Shown: piece by piece, positions 44,415 to 55,400 of the stretch
Layout of the letters: each line of letters starts with the position of its first letter
Numbering within the stretch: the stretch's first letter is position 1
NCBI GenBank assembly: GCA_016617495.1
Contig: WYCU01000003.1
Coordinates: 248,001-312,000, forward strand
Reading direction: 5' to 3'
DNA from: Azonexaceae bacterium s22
Lineage (GTDB): Bacteria > Pseudomonadota > Gammaproteobacteria > Burkholderiales > Rhodocyclaceae
DNA: 64,000 nt
Notes under the pieces: model-generated
What the model was told of the DNA's origin: nothing
Databases searched by the model: none
What the model saw: the letters and a program-made list of their open reading frames with translations, nothing else
Position numbers and translations under genes: made by a program

Positions 44415-45809
44415 CTAAACCACCTTCCCCGGATTCATCAGCCCCTTGGGATCGAGCGCTTGTTTCAGGGTGCGCATGAGGGCGATTTCCACCGGGTTTT
44501 TATAGCGCAGCAGTTCGTCGCGTTTGAGTTGGCCGATGCCGTGTTCGGCGGAGATGGAGCCGTTCAGGGCGTGTACGGTGTCGTGGACGATGCGGTTGAC
44601 TTCGGGCTGGGCGGCGATGAAGGCGGTGTTGTCCTGGGCGCCGGGTTTGGAGAGGTTGTAGTGCAGGTTGCCGTCGCCGACGTGGCCGAAGGCGACGACG
44701 CGGATGCCGGGGAAGGCTTGCGCGAGCGCGGCGTCTGCGCTTTCGAGAAATTGCGGAATGGCGGAAACGGGCACGGCGATGTCGTGTTTGATGCTGATGC
44801 CTTCGATTTTTTGCGCTTCGGAAATGTTTTCGCGCAGTGCCCACAGGCGGGCGGCCTGGGCGGCGGAGGCGGCCACGGTGCCGTCGCTGACGGCACCGCT
44901 TTCGAGCTGGGCGGCCAGCCAAGTTTCGACGGCAGCGGGATCGGCATCGGAGAATTCGGCGAGCACGTACCACGGGCTGGCCGTCGTGGGCCGGGTGCTG
45001 TTGGGGATGTGCTGGAGAACAAGACCGAGGGCGGTTTCGGAAACCAGTTCAAAGGCGGTGAGCTGGGCGTCGAACGCGGTTTTTGCCGAATTCAGGAGGT
45101 CGACCGCGACAATCGGGCTAGCGACATTGAGCCAGCAGGTGCTTTGCGTTTTGGGCAGCGGGTAGAGCTTGAGCACAGCCGCCGTGATGATGCCGAGCGT
45201 GCCTTCGGCGCCGATGAAGAGGTGCTTGAGATCGTAGCCGGTGTTGTCCTTGCGCAGGCCGCGCAGGCCGTTCCAGACTTGGCCGTCGGGCAGCACGACT
45301 TCGAGGCCCAGCGTCAGTTCGCGGGTGTTGCCGTAGCGCAGCACCTGCACGCCGCCGGCGTTGGTGGAGAGGTTGCCGCCGATCTGGCAGGTGCCTTCCG
45401 AGGCCAGCGCCAGCGGGAAAAGGCGGTCGACTTCGCGCGCAGCGGCTTGTACTTCGGCCAGCGTGCAGCCGGCCTCCACGGAAATGGTGTTGTTTTTGGG
45501 GTCGACCGCGACAATCCGCTTCAAACGCCCCAAACTGACGATGACCGCCGTACCGGCGCCATCCGGCGTGGCCGCGCCACACAGGCTGGTGTTGCCGCCC
45601 TGCGGCACGATGGGCACCCCGGCCGCCGTACAGGCTTGCACCACGGCAGCCACTTCGTCGCGGCTGCCCGGCCGCACCACGCAGCGCGCCGCGCCCCGGT
45701 AACGGCCGCGCCAGTCGTTCACGTAGGGCGCAAGATCGGCGGCAGCGGTAAGCACCTGGGCCTCGCCGACAATGGCGGCAAGCTGGGCGATGAGCGGATC
45801 AGTCGGCAT
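44415..45809 (-). CDS. FAD-binding oxidoreductase (GlcD/D-lactate dehydrogenase type)
   Basis: 464 residues. FAD-binding PCMH domain (VPIVPQGGNTSLCGAATPDG, GTCQIGGNLSTNAGGVQVLRYGNTRE, FIGAEGTLGIITAAVLKL) and FAD-oxidase C domain (VVAFGHVGDGNLHYNL, SAEHGIGQLKRDEL, DPKGLMNPGKV). It should oxidise a 2-hydroxyacid such as D-lactate, D-2-hydroxyglutarate or glycolate and reduce quinone or cytochrome. Two copies of the dispersed repeat lie in the gene, both read in frame as IVAVD. It overlaps the patatin gene by 11 bp. Confidence 0.9.
   Translation of the reverse strand: MPTDPLIAQLAAIVGEAQVLTAAADLAPYVNDWRGRYRGAARCVVRPGSRDEVAAVVQACTAAGVPIVPQGGNTSLCGAATPDGAGTAVIVSLGRLKRIVAVDPKNNTISVEAGCTLAEVQAAAREVDRLFPLALASEGTCQIGGNLSTNAGGVQVLRYGNTRELTLGLEVVLPDGQVWNGLRGLRKDNTGYDLKHLFIGAEGTLGIITAAVLKLYPLPKTQSTCWLNVASPIVAVDLLNSAKTAFDAQLTAFELVSETALGLVLQHIPNSTRPTTASPWYVLAEFSDADPAAVETWLAAQLESGAVSDGTVAASAAQAARLWALRENISEAQKIEGISIKHDIAVPVSAIPQFLESADAALAQAFPGIRVVAFGHVGDGNLHYNLSKPGAQDNTAFIAAQPEVNRIVHDTVHALNGSISAEHGIGQLKRDELLRYKNPVEIALMRTLKQALDPKGLMNPGKVV
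45098..45113 (-). repeat. Dispersed 16-bp repeat, copy 13
   Basis: Exact word, in frame as IVAVDLL in the FAD oxidoreductase gene; tail cggcaaaaacc follows. Confidence 0.9.
45500..45515 (-). repeat. Dispersed 16-bp repeat, copy 14
   Basis: Exact word, in frame as IVAVDPK in the same gene as copy 13, 400 bp away. Confidence 0.9.
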
Positions 45810-46680
45810 ACGCAGGTGTTTCCATCAGGGCATTGAGCAGCGGGAGCATGTGTTCGGCCGCCTTACGCCCGTTGGCGATGGCGCCGACGCCCCGGTGGTA
45901 GTCGAGCAGACCCATCTGGCCGAGGCGCGGGGCGATCATCACGTCCGCCGGTTCGCCGGCCAGGCGCGAGCGGGCGATGCGCCCCTGCATGATCGCCAGG
46001 GCGTTGGTCAGGACATCGGTGATGGCGGGTCGCGGTGTTTCGGCCACCGTGTCGTTGCGGCGCAGCCAGCGCCCGACGCGATGGCGCCAGCCGTTGCCTT
46101 CGCCCGCCGGGGTGCGCAAGCGCAGGCGCACGGTATCCATGCCGAGATCGACGGCGATGACGATATCGGCCTCCAGCGCACGGCACAGCGATACCGGCAC
46201 CGGATTGACGAGACCGCCATCGACCAGAAAGCGCCCCGCCACATTGTGCGGCACGAGCAAACCCGGCAAGGCGATGGAGGCGCGCACGGCTTCGCCGAGG
46301 GCGCCTTCCTTGAGCCAGATTTCGCGGCCGCTGGAAAGATCGGTGGCCACGCAGGCAAACGGCCGGTCGAGCTGCGAAAAGTCCTCGGCCAGAAAGCGCT
46401 CGCCGATGAAATGCAGCAGGCGTTCGCCCTTGATGAGCCCGCCGGTGCTGCCGAGATCGAAAAAGCGCAGGACATCGCGGCGGGTCAGGCTGCTGACCCA
46501 TTCTTCCAGCGCATCCAGCTTTCTGGAGGCATAGGCGGCGCCGACGAAAGCGCCGATGGAGGTACCGCAGATGAGGTCCGGCGCCAGCCCGGCTTCCTCC
46601 AGCACGCGCAGCACGCCGATGTGCGCCCAACCGCGCGCGGAACCGGAGCCCAGGGCAATGCCGATGCGCGGTCGGGTCAT
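45799..46680 (-). CDS. Patatin-like phospholipase (RssA type)
   Basis: 293 residues. GSGSARGWAHIGVL oxyanion loop, GTSIGAFVG nucleophile elbow (GxSxG, Ser about 42) and DGGLVNPVPV with the catalytic Asp give the Ser-Asp dyad. No signal peptide, so intracellular. It probably hydrolyses phospholipids or lysophospholipids. It overlaps the FAD enzyme gene and follows rimO on the same strand by 5 bp. Confidence 0.88.
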   Translation of the reverse strand: MTRPRIGIALGSGSARGWAHIGVLRVLEEAGLAPDLICGTSIGAFVGAAYASRKLDALEEWVSSLTRRDVLRFFDLGSTGGLIKGERLLHFIGERFLAEDFSQLDRPFACVATDLSSGREIWLKEGALGEAVRASIALPGLLVPHNVAGRFLVDGGLVNPVPVSLCRALEADIVIAVDLGMDTVRLRLRTPAGEGNGWRHRVGRWLRRNDTVAETPRPAITDVLTNALAIMQGRIARSRLAGEPADVMIAPRLGQMGLLDYHRGVGAIANGRKAAEHMLPLLNALMETPAYAD

Positions 46681-46685
46681 GGTCG

Positions 46686-48011
46686 TCAGGCCTTGGGCAA
46701 GGGCTCGGCGTAGAGGTCGTGGTGGTCGGAATCGACCACGCGCACCTGCATGAAATCGCCGGGTTGGGCATCGAAATGGCCGTCGATGTAGACGAGGCCG
46801 TCGATTTCCGGCGCGTCGGCCTTGGAGCGGGCGATGGTGCCCTCCTCGTCCACGGCGTCGACGAGCACGTCGATCACGCTGTCGATCTTGGCGGCCAGCT
46901 TGTCGGCGGAGATGTCTTCCTGAACCTGCATCAGCCAGCGGCGGCGGTCTTCGCGCACGTCTTCCGGCAGCATGCCGGGAATCTCGTTGGCCTGCGCGCC
47001 CTCCACCGGCGAATAGGCAAAGGCGCCCACGCGATCCAGCCGCGCTTCTTCGAGGAACTGGATGAGCTGATCGAAATCTTCTTCCGTCTCACCGGGGAAG
47101 CCGGTGATGAAGGTGGAGCGGATAACGATTTCCGGGCAGATTTCGCGCCATTTGGCGATGCGCGCCAGCGTGTTCTCGGCCGAGGCCGGGCGCTTCATGG
47201 CCTTGAGAATGCGCGGGCTGGCGTGCTGGAACGGCACGTCAAGGTAAGGCAGGATCTTGCCTTCGGCCATCAGCGGAATCACATCGTCGACCGAGGGATA
47301 CGGATAGACGTAATGCAAACGCACCCAGATGCCGAAGCTGGACAGCGCGTCGCACAATTCCTTGAGCCGCGTCTTGACCGGCTTGCCGCCCCAGAACCCG
47401 GTGCGGTACTTGAGATCGACGCCGTAGGCGCTGGTGTCCTGGGAAATGACGAGGATTTCCTTGACCCCGGCACGGGCGAGGTTTTCCGCCTCGGCCAGCA
47501 CGTCGCCAACCGGGCGCGAAACGAGCGGGCCGCGCAGCGAGGGGATGATGCAGAAGGTGCAGCTGTGATTGCAGCCTTCGGAAATCTTCAGGTAAGCGAA
47601 GTGATCCGGCGTCAGGCGCACACCTTGCGGCGGCACGAGATCGGTGTAGGGATCGTGCGGCTTGGGCAAGTGGGCGTGCACATGGCCCATCACTTCGTCG
47701 GCAGCATGCGGGCCGGTGATGGCAAGCACGGCGGGGTGCGTGGTCTGCACGATGTCGCCCTTGGCGCCGAGGCAACCGGTGACGATGACCTTGCCGTTTT
47801 CGTTCAGCGCTTCGCCGATGGCATCGAGCGATTCTTCGACGGCAGCGTCGATGAAGCCGCAGGTATTGACGATGACGAGGTCGGAATCCTCGTAGCTCGG
47901 GGAAATTTCATAGCCTTCGGCGCGCAGCTTGGTCAGGATGCGCTCGGCATCGCTGCCGGCCTTGGGACAACCCAGGGAAACAAAGCCGACGGTCGGCACT
48001 TTGGTATTCAA
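46686..48011 (-). CDS. rimO: Ribosomal protein S12 methylthiotransferase
   Basis: 441 residues. UPF0004 domain ([34 protein letters not shown]), radical SAM CxxxCxxC in [18 protein letters not shown], and a C-terminal TRAM domain. The LGCPKA and CIIPSLRGP sequences distinguish RimO from MiaB. It adds a methylthio group to the conserved aspartate of S12. Preceded by a minus-strand hairpin at 48039-48068. Confidence 0.95.
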   Translation of the reverse strand: MNTKVPTVGFVSLGCPKAGSDAERILTKLRAEGYEISPSYEDSDLVIVNTCGFIDAAVEESLDAIGEALNENGKVIVTGCLGAKGDIVQTTHPAVLAITGPHAADEVMGHVHAHLPKPHDPYTDLVPPQGVRLTPDHFAYLKISEGCNHSCTFCIIPSLRGPLVSRPVGDVLAEAENLARAGVKEILVISQDTSAYGVDLKYRTGFWGGKPVKTRLKELCDALSSFGIWVRLHYVYPYPSVDDVIPLMAEGKILPYLDVPFQHASPRILKAMKRPASAENTLARIAKWREICPEIVIRSTFITGFPGETEEDFDQLIQFLEEARLDRVGAFAYSPVEGAQANEIPGMLPEDVREDRRRWLMQVQEDISADKLAAKIDSVIDVLVDAVDEEGTIARSKADAPEIDGLVYIDGHFDAQPGDFMQVRVVDSDHHDLYAEPLPKA

Positions 48012-48038
48012 AATTCTTCACCTCTGGCACGGCTAAAC

Positions 48039-48068
48039 AAAAAAGCCCCGATTCGGGATCAGGGCTTG
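48039..48068 (-). terminator. Intrinsic terminator or attenuator before rimO
   Basis: Minus-strand hairpin AAGCCCTGAT / ATCGGGGCTT followed by a T6 tract, 28 bp upstream of the rimO start. It could end transcripts from the ccoG side or attenuate rimO. Confidence 0.7.
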
Positions 48069-48160
48069 GCCAATCAGCACCGATGCGCGCCGCGCGCAAC
48101 GCATTCAACAGAAAGGATTTTCCGGTTCCCGGCCGGTTTAGTCAAACGCCAGCGTGAACG

Positions 48161-48189
48161 AAAAAAGGGCGGGAACCGGGTTCCCGCCC
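48161..48189 (-). terminator. Intrinsic terminator of ccoG
   Basis: Minus-strand GGGCGGGAACC / GGTTCCCGCCC hairpin (48167-48189) followed by T6, 25 bp after the ccoG stop. Confidence 0.85.
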
Positions 48190-48213
48190 AAGCGGAGTCT
48201 GCCCCAAGCGGCG

Positions 48214-49620
48214 TCAGGGCAGAAGGAAAGAGGCTTTTTCGCGAACCTTGATGTCCGGATTTTCGCTGGCCACGATCTCGAAATGAATCGGGTTGGCGCC
48301 CTGGCGGCCGGCATCCGGCGCCACGCGCACCACGGTATTGAAGGCCTGCAAGGTGGCGGCCGGCACTTCCACTTCCTGATCACCCCCGATTTCCGCGCCC
48401 GGCAAACCTTCTACCGAGACCTTGTAGCGATGCGGACGCTCTTCGGTATTCATGATCTGGAGCGTGTAGACATTTTCGATGCGCCCATCCTGCGCCTCGC
48501 GGGCCAGCGTGGAGCGGTCGCGGATCACGTCCACCTTGAGCGGCACGCGATGGGCGAGGAACCAGCCGGCCAGCGCCACGATGATCGCCAGAATGACGGT
48601 GTAGACCAGAATCCGCGGACGCACGATGTGGCCCATGATTTCGCTGGGTGTCAGGTGCTTGGCCATGGCGTTTTCGGTGGAATAACGCACGAGGCCGCGC
48701 GGCAGCCCAACCTTGTCCATGACCTGATCGCAAATGTCGATACAGGCGGCGCAACCGATGCACTCGTATTGCAGGCCGTTGCGGATATCGATGCCAGTGG
48801 GGCAGACCTGCACGCACTGGCCGCAATCGACACAGTCGCCCAGCTTGCTCAGATCGGCGCCCTTCTTGCGCGCGCCGCGTGGTTCGCCGCGCTCCGGATC
48901 GTAGGTGATGATGAGCGTATCGGGGTCGAACATCACGCTCTGGAAGCGTGCATACGGGCACATGTACTTGCACACCTGCTCGCGCATGAAGCCGGCCATG
49001 AGGATGGTGAAGCCGCCGTAGAAGAAGATCCAGAAGGTTTCCCACGGGCCGAGGTTGTTGGTACGCACGTTGTTGATGAGTTCGTCCATCGGCGTGAAGT
49101 AGCCGACCAGCGTAAAGCCGGTCCACAGGCCCAGCACGCCCCAGAGCAGGTACTTGGTGGCGCGCAGGCGCAGCTTGCGGCCATCCATCGGCGCCTTGTC
49201 GAGCTTCATGCGCGCATTGCGGTCGCCTTCCACCCAGTTTTCGATCCACATGAAAATCTGCGTGTAGACCGTTTGCGGGCAGGCATAGCCGCAGAACAGT
49301 CGCCCGGCGACGGCAGTCACCAGGAAGAGCATGTAGGCGGAGATGATGAGCAGAACTGCAAGGTAGATCACATCCTGCGGCCAGAACACCAGCCCGAAGA
49401 TGTAGAACTTGCGTTCCACCAGATGCAGCAGCACGGCCTGACGGTCGTTCCAGACCAGCCACGGCGTGACGTAGAAAATCAGCTGCGTAAAGACGACCAG
49501 CGCAATGCGCCAGTTGTCAAAGAAGCCGTGAACGCGCTTGGCGAAGATCGGCTTGCGTTTTTCGTAGAAGGAAACTTTGGCGGTGGCGCTATCGGGGGTA
49601 TGGTTCTCGGGCTGATTCAT
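48214..49620 (-). CDS. ccoG: Cytochrome cbb3 oxidase accessory protein CcoG
   Basis: 468 residues. Membrane helices at about 40-60, 80-110, 155-180, 190-215 and 340-360; GRLFCGYACPQTVYTQIFMWIE, two 4Fe-4S clusters (DCVDCGQCVQVCPTGID; CIGCAACIDICDQVMDKVG) and a C-terminal Ig-like IgG/FixG domain. It is a copper reductase aiding CcoN copper-site assembly. The rest of the cco operon is not in the window. Start ATG 49620. Confidence 0.92.
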   Translation of the reverse strand: MNQPENHTPDSATAKVSFYEKRKPIFAKRVHGFFDNWRIALVVFTQLIFYVTPWLVWNDRQAVLLHLVERKFYIFGLVFWPQDVIYLAVLLIISAYMLFLVTAVAGRLFCGYACPQTVYTQIFMWIENWVEGDRNARMKLDKAPMDGRKLRLRATKYLLWGVLGLWTGFTLVGYFTPMDELINNVRTNNLGPWETFWIFFYGGFTILMAGFMREQVCKYMCPYARFQSVMFDPDTLIITYDPERGEPRGARKKGADLSKLGDCVDCGQCVQVCPTGIDIRNGLQYECIGCAACIDICDQVMDKVGLPRGLVRYSTENAMAKHLTPSEIMGHIVRPRILVYTVILAIIVALAGWFLAHRVPLKVDVIRDRSTLAREAQDGRIENVYTLQIMNTEERPHRYKVSVEGLPGAEIGGDQEVEVPAATLQAFNTVVRVAPDAGRQGANPIHFEIVASENPDIKVREKASFLLP

Positions 49621-49907
49621 TGAAGGTTCACTGGCGACATGTCGATCGGGTCGGAAACCAGCCGATGCCTTGCCCCCCAATTGCTGCGCCGACGGCATGA
49701 TTCAGGCCTGCGGGGCGAACGAAGATACCGGCAACGGCAAGGACGGCGGCAGGATCAGCCGGCTTCCGCCATGACCTAATACAAGATGCGTGCCGACCCC
49801 CAAACCGCGCGCCGGCAACGGAAAAACAAGGCATTGGACGAGGCCTGAAGCCTTCGCGAGTTCATTTTGTGCCAGAATTGGCAAAACAAACGCCATTCGT
49901 GACACAC

Positions 49908-51248
49908 ATGACACCACCGGCCATCAGCGAACTGATCTCCTTCCTCGACGATTTGCCCGAACCGCGCATCCTCATGGATGCCGATTACCGCATCGTTGCC
50001 GCCAACCGCGCCTATGTTCAGGAATTCGGCGATGGCACCCCGCTCGCCGGCCGCACGTGCTACGAGGTATCGCATCATTTCGCCGTGCCCTGCGATCAGG
50101 CCGGGGAATCCTGCCCGCTCAAGCAAAGCCTGGATAGCGGCACGCCGCAACGTGTGCTGCACCTGCATCACACCCCGCGCGGGCAGGAACATGTCGACGT
50201 GGAAACCACCCCCATCCGCGACGATCAGGGGCGCATCGCCTATTTCGTCGAAACCATGCGCCTGGTGCGCCAGGCCAGCGGCCAGGCTGCCGCGCAAGGG
50301 CTGGTCGGGCGCTCACCGGCTTTCGTGGGCATGCTCAAAAAAGTGCTGCGCGTCGCCCCTTCCGATGCCGCCGTGCTGCTGCTGGGCGAAACCGGCACCG
50401 GCAAGGAACTCGTCGCCCACGCCATCCATGCGGCCAGCGAGCGCAAGTCCGGGCCATTTGTCGCGGTCGACTGCGCTGGAATGACCGAAACGCTCTTTGA
50501 AAGCGAACTTTTCGGTTACGAAAAAGGCGCCTTTACCGGCGCCACCCAGCGCAAACCCGGCCTCGTCGAAGCCGCGGCCGGCGGCACGCTGTTTCTCGAC
50601 GAAATCGGCGAACTGCCGATCACCTTGCAAATCAAGCTGCTCCGCCTGCTCGAAACCGGCACTTATCGCCGCGTTGGCGGTGTCGATTGGCTACCTGCCG
50701 ATTTTCGCCTCGTCACTGCCACCCACCGCGATCTGCGCGGCATGGTCAGCAACGAAACCTTCCGCCGCGACCTTTATTTCCGGCTCAACACCTTTCCCAT
50801 CCACATCCCTGCGCTGCACGAGCGCGCCGAGGACATTCCGCTCCTTGCGCAATCGCTGCTCGAACGCGTCGACCGCAAGCGCACGCGCAGATTTACCGCG
50901 GAAGCGCTGGCATGGCTTGAAGGACGACGCTACAGCGGCAATATCCGGGAACTGCGCAACCTGATCGAACGCGCCACCCTGCTCGCCGATGGGGACAAGA
51001 TCGATGTCCCGCATCTTGCCGAAATGGCCGAAGACATCCCGGAGGCCGGCGGGAATGAGCGGCAATTCACCGTACATGGCATCGTCGACCTGGCCAGTCT
51101 GGAAAAGCAATATCTCGACTGGGTGCGCAACCATACCCATGCCGAACCGGCGGCGCTTGCAGAAAAACTCGGGGTCAGCCTGCGGACGCTCTACCGCAAA
51201 TTACAGGGCCTGCGACCGGAGGACGAGGACGGCGCCGGCACGCCGTGA
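49908..51248 (+). CDS. Sigma-54-dependent activator with cysteine-rich PAS domain
   Basis: 446 residues. N-terminal PAS at about 10-110 with C-x10-C-x6-CP ([12 protein letters not shown], then SCPL), a pattern suited to an iron-sulfur, heme or thiol switch. AAA+ domain: [15 protein letters not shown] (Walker A), GAFTGAT (sigma-54 contact), [12 protein letters not shown] (Walker B). The C-terminus is a Fis-type HTH ([21 protein letters not shown]). It would activate sigma-54 promoters in response to redox or a bound ligand. Divergent from ccoG with 287 bp between starts. GTG 49869 is an alternative start. Confidence 0.88.
   Translation: MTPPAISELISFLDDLPEPRILMDADYRIVAANRAYVQEFGDGTPLAGRTCYEVSHHFAVPCDQAGESCPLKQSLDSGTPQRVLHLHHTPRGQEHVDVETTPIRDDQGRIAYFVETMRLVRQASGQAAAQGLVGRSPAFVGMLKKVLRVAPSDAAVLLLGETGTGKELVAHAIHAASERKSGPFVAVDCAGMTETLFESELFGYEKGAFTGATQRKPGLVEAAAGGTLFLDEIGELPITLQIKLLRLLETGTYRRVGGVDWLPADFRLVTATHRDLRGMVSNETFRRDLYFRLNTFPIHIPALHERAEDIPLLAQSLLERVDRKRTRRFTAEALAWLEGRRYSGNIRELRNLIERATLLADGDKIDVPHLAEMAEDIPEAGGNERQFTVHGIVDLASLEKQYLDWVRNHTHAEPAALAEKLGVSLRTLYRKLQGLRPEDEDGAGTP
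50457..50471 (+). repeat. Dispersed 16-bp repeat, copy 15 (weak)
   Basis: TTTGTCGCGGTCGAC, in frame as FVAVDC, a peptide conserved in sigma-54 activators anyway. It lacks the A-rich tail, so it may be coincidental. Confidence 0.5.
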
Positions 51249-51251
51249 GCC

Positions 51252-52367
51252 TCACTGACCTGCCGGCCCGATATAGCGGTTGTCCTCGATGAGATTGCCG
51301 CTGTCGTTGGACGAGCCCAGCACGACCACGCTGGCTGGCGCCACCCCTTGCACGCGATTTCCGATCACCCGATTATCCCGAGCAAAGTCCCGGTCGTCGG
51401 CGCTGCTGCCAAAACCATAGCCACGATCCCGCCAACAGTACCAGCGGCCGCCTTGGCGCGAACCCAGCCAGATGGGTGGATGCGTGGCATCGGCCAGGTC
51501 CAGCAGATTGTTCTCCAGCGTATTGAAACTGGGGGTCGTGTGGCGGATCACCCCGCCCTCGCCGCAGTTCCGATAGAGAAAAAGGCCGCCGTGACGAACC
51601 GCGCTGAATCGATTGCCGGCCACGCGATTTCGCTCCGAGGCATCGACGGCCACCTGCTCCCGTGCGGTGTTTACCGCAAAGCGGTTATCGACAATCTCGT
51701 TGCCAAACGACTCCGCATCCAGATAAACCGCCACACTGCGCGAGACGCCCTGAATGACCGATGACGCCAGGCGCACCCCGTTGGCCCCGGGGCCAACATA
51801 AAAGGGAATTCGGCCATGTGCCGTGAGCGTGGCCCCGGTGACCACAACCGCCGACGGCGCGGCGGCGCGAACCTGCTCGACGTAGCCCGGCAAGCGCGAG
51901 GCGGCATGCAGATGCTCCCCCTGTCCGTTGAGCGCCATACCGGCCACGCGTACCGAACCTTCGATCCCGCATCCCTCGATGCGCACCCCGGCGGGCGCCG
52001 ACCACACGCCATTACGCAGCACGGAACGAATCAGGACCGTATCCTTCTCGGCCAGCTTGTCGTCCGCAGGATCAATCCGCGCCCCGTTGCAACGGACAAC
52101 CACCCCACTCGCCTCGGCACCCTCGATAATCAAGCGGCGACGAACGATATCGCCAGGTGCCAACTCCAGGCTGCAGGACAAATAGGCCGGTCGCCTCTCC
52201 CCATCGGCGGCACGCAGTTCATTGAGCGTAGATTGCGAACATTGACCGGGGCCGCCCCCTGCCATGGACAACCCCGAGCCCAACATCATCCCGGCGCAAG
52301 CGGCGACACGGAATTTCCTTCGCAGGCGCACACAGTGAACCCATAGCTGCCAATTTATCGTCATCAA
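51252..52367 (-). CDS. Exported right-handed beta-helix protein
   Basis: 371 residues. N-terminal basic stretch and hydrophobic segment (FRVAACAGMMLGSGLSMAGG) act as signal. From about residue 150 the sequence repeats Asn/Val ladders typical of parallel beta-helix coils (GNEIVDNRFAVN, RNRVAGNRFSAV, FNTLENNLLDL, DNRVIGNRVQGV, GNLIEDNRYIGP). Such proteins bind or cleave polysaccharide; no catalytic signature is visible. Confidence 0.75.
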   Translation of the reverse strand: MMTINWQLWVHCVRLRRKFRVAACAGMMLGSGLSMAGGGPGQCSQSTLNELRAADGERRPAYLSCSLELAPGDIVRRRLIIEGAEASGVVVRCNGARIDPADDKLAEKDTVLIRSVLRNGVWSAPAGVRIEGCGIEGSVRVAGMALNGQGEHLHAASRLPGYVEQVRAAAPSAVVVTGATLTAHGRIPFYVGPGANGVRLASSVIQGVSRSVAVYLDAESFGNEIVDNRFAVNTAREQVAVDASERNRVAGNRFSAVRHGGLFLYRNCGEGGVIRHTTPSFNTLENNLLDLADATHPPIWLGSRQGGRWYCWRDRGYGFGSSADDRDFARDNRVIGNRVQGVAPASVVVLGSSNDSGNLIEDNRYIGPAGQ

Positions 52368-52435
52368 CGCCCTACCCCAACCTCGCTCAACAACTCAAGG
52401 TCAGGGTAGGCAGACGAACGTGCCGCTCAGTAACC

Positions 52436-55400
52436 TCAAGCTACAAATGCAAAATCGCCCAAGGCAGTCGCCCCCGTGCCGGAAAGCGTTCCGATCAACG
52501 ACAATTCCGCGGCAGAAACGGCTGCATTGCCATCGGCAGAAACAAACCGGAAAACACCGGTCGAAGTGCCGGTATCCACGACGAACAAGGCCGAACTATT
52601 CGTCGCGTAAGCGGCTGTCGCCGACCCAATCGCTGCTGCGGCTGCCGTTGAGGTCAACGATGCCACATTGGTCGTAAATATCACCAACTCGGCAGTGGTT
52701 GCAAATCCGCCGGGAGCAGCACGCACCACACCACCTTCGACCAAGATGTCGCCATCACCGACTTTAAGCGACGCTTGCCGGAATTGAAGCTTGTCCGTTC
52801 CCGAAATGAAGTCAGTGATCGTATCGCTGCCCACCTGGGAATCGAATCTGAACGCGTCGGCGCCCGTACTGCCAGTCAAACGGTCATTCCCGGCACCGCC
52901 AAGAAGCGTGTCGTTTCCAGCCCCGCCACTGATCGTATCGTTGCCGGAACCGCCACTCAGCGAGTTATTGGCAGCATTGCCGGTCAATACATTATTGGCG
53001 CCATTGCCGTTGCCCGTGATGGCTGTCGTGCCGGACAAGGTCAGATTCTCCAACGTGGCGCCCAACGTCCAGTTCACACCAGAAACCACTGAATCGGTGC
53101 CAGCACTGGCCCCTTCGACGATGATATCGCTAGCGGCATCGACGACATACGTATCGTTACCTGCGCCGCCCGTCAGGGTATCCCCGCCGACACCGCCGTC
53201 AAGGGTATCGCCCAACGCACCGCCAGTGAGAATGTTATTAGTTGAGGTTCCAGTCAGAACATATTGCAGTCTGGCCTCGAAGGCACTCTCGGTGAGCGTC
53301 GCCGAGGGCGTCGAAAAGGTCACGACGATATCGCCCAAATCAGCCCAGTTGTCATTGCTGGTCTGATTCAACTCGATCAGCCCCGTCGCCGTCGTAAAAC
53401 TTGTTTTTGCTCCGGCTGCATCGCTTCCCGTCAGACCTATGGCCGTGTCCGTCCCGTGAACGAATTGGCTGACGTTGCGGGCGATCACGCGAATTGCATC
53501 TTCCGTGAGACTGAAATTTTTCAGCTGGTCCTGGCCAACATCGTTATTGCTACCGCTCACCACGACACGCGACGAATCCGACGAGGTGCCGACCAGCGCG
53601 TTGATGAACACGACATCTGCACCTGTTCCACCGTCGATCGTGTCCGCCCCCGCGCCACCAACGATCGAATCGTTGCCAGCCAATCCGGAAAGCGTATTGG
53701 CCGCAGTATTCCCATTAATCAGGTTATTGAGTGAGTTGCCGCTCCCGTTGAGCGCTGCCGTTCCCGTCAAAACCAGATTCTCGAGGTTCGCGCCCAAGGT
53801 ATACGAAATGCTGCTTCGGACCGTGTCCGTTCCGCCGCCCGCGTTTTCGACGATCGTATCAGTGCGTGCGATTACATAGGTATCGTTCCCGGCACCGCCC
53901 GACAGGGTGTCCCGCAATAACGGATTGGACACGCGATAAACGTCTGTAAACGTTCCGTTCGCATCGGTCGAGGCCAAGGTAGATGAGCTTTCGAAGACGA
54001 TCCAGTCGCCTCCAAGGGAAATCTGGGGAACACCGCTGTGCTGATTGCTTTGCCCACCTGCGGCGGTCTTCGAAACCAGGGCAATCGCACCGGTGAACAA
54101 GTCCTTTACAAACACGTCCGCGTAACCGTTGGTATCGTTACTGACCAAGGCATCGGAGCCACTGGTGAAGACCACGAAGCGCCCATCGCCGGAGATCGAA
54201 GCGTTGCCGCTGGAAACCCCGACGCTGCTCCCATCCGCCTTGCTGGAGACCAACTGGAACGTATCGTCGGTCATATCGTAGGCATAGACATCGGTGGCAT
54301 TATTGGTGTCCGCAGCGACCAGACTCCGCGCCGTCTCGAAAACGATCTTGCCGCCCCATCCGCTGTCGTAAGCCACATCCGGATTGACGCAACTGTTGTT
54401 GGGATTGGAAACCACCGTCATCAGGCTCGAGAGATTGGTCAAACTGCCATCGCTCTTGTCCCAGACGAAAATATCGGTGTAACCATTGGTGTCGCCAGCA
54501 GTCAGGTTGGTTGCGGCACTCTGGAAGACGATGAACCGCCCATCGTTCGAAATCTTGGCATTCGAACTATCGCCATTACCGTCACCACCGGAGGTACTTG
54601 TCGAAACCCGTGTCAATGTGCCGGTCACACGATCCTTGACGAAGATATCCGAGTAAGTGGTGCTGCCGCCCGCTGCCCAATTGCTTGTATCACTTTCGAA
54701 CACCACGTAGCGACCCGTTCCGGAAATGTCGGGATTTTCCGAGCGTCCATTGGCGGCCAGTACACCGCCAGTTCCGGTCGAAACCCGCTCAATGGAACTT
54801 GTGCCGACCCCGGCCACGTAAATGTCGTAGAGCCCGGACGAACTGCTCCCGCTCACCAGATTCGACGATGCACTCATAAACGCCAGCAGCCGCCCATCAG
54901 CAGAGATTACCGGGCTGCCGGAACCGCTATTCCCCGAAGTTCCGGACGCACTGGCGTGCTCGTTACTGAAGGTGCCATTCGTCACGTCTTTTACGAAGAC
55001 GTCCGTATCGCTATTGGCGTCGCTACCAAACCCGGTCCATCCCCCGGAGAATCCGACAAACCGCCCGTCGGCGGATATTGTCGGCGAATGGGTTTGTGTG
55101 GGCGAACCGACCGAGCCAGCTCTGGATATGTGGTTCAGCGAAGTCAGCGCATCGTTGCCGACCAGCCAATCGGCGCCGCTGCCGGTTTCAAGCAAATCCG
55201 CCCCACCGAGCCCGGCCACCCAGTTACCTGCAGTAGCAGTGCTCAAATCCACCCACTGACCGTACCAGTCCGGCAGGACATTGGCTGTTGTGTCACCGAT
55301 GACCAAATAGCCCCCGTTCGCAAAGGTCATACTGCTCTCGGTCAACATGCTCAAACGCACGCCATCGAGCCAGACGGTTTTGCCTCCGTAGGTCAGCGAA

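Noticed and set aside
44460-48251. Long plus-strand frames opposite the FAD oxidoreductase, patatin and rimO
   Set aside because: Shadows of strong minus-strand genes with diagnostic motifs.
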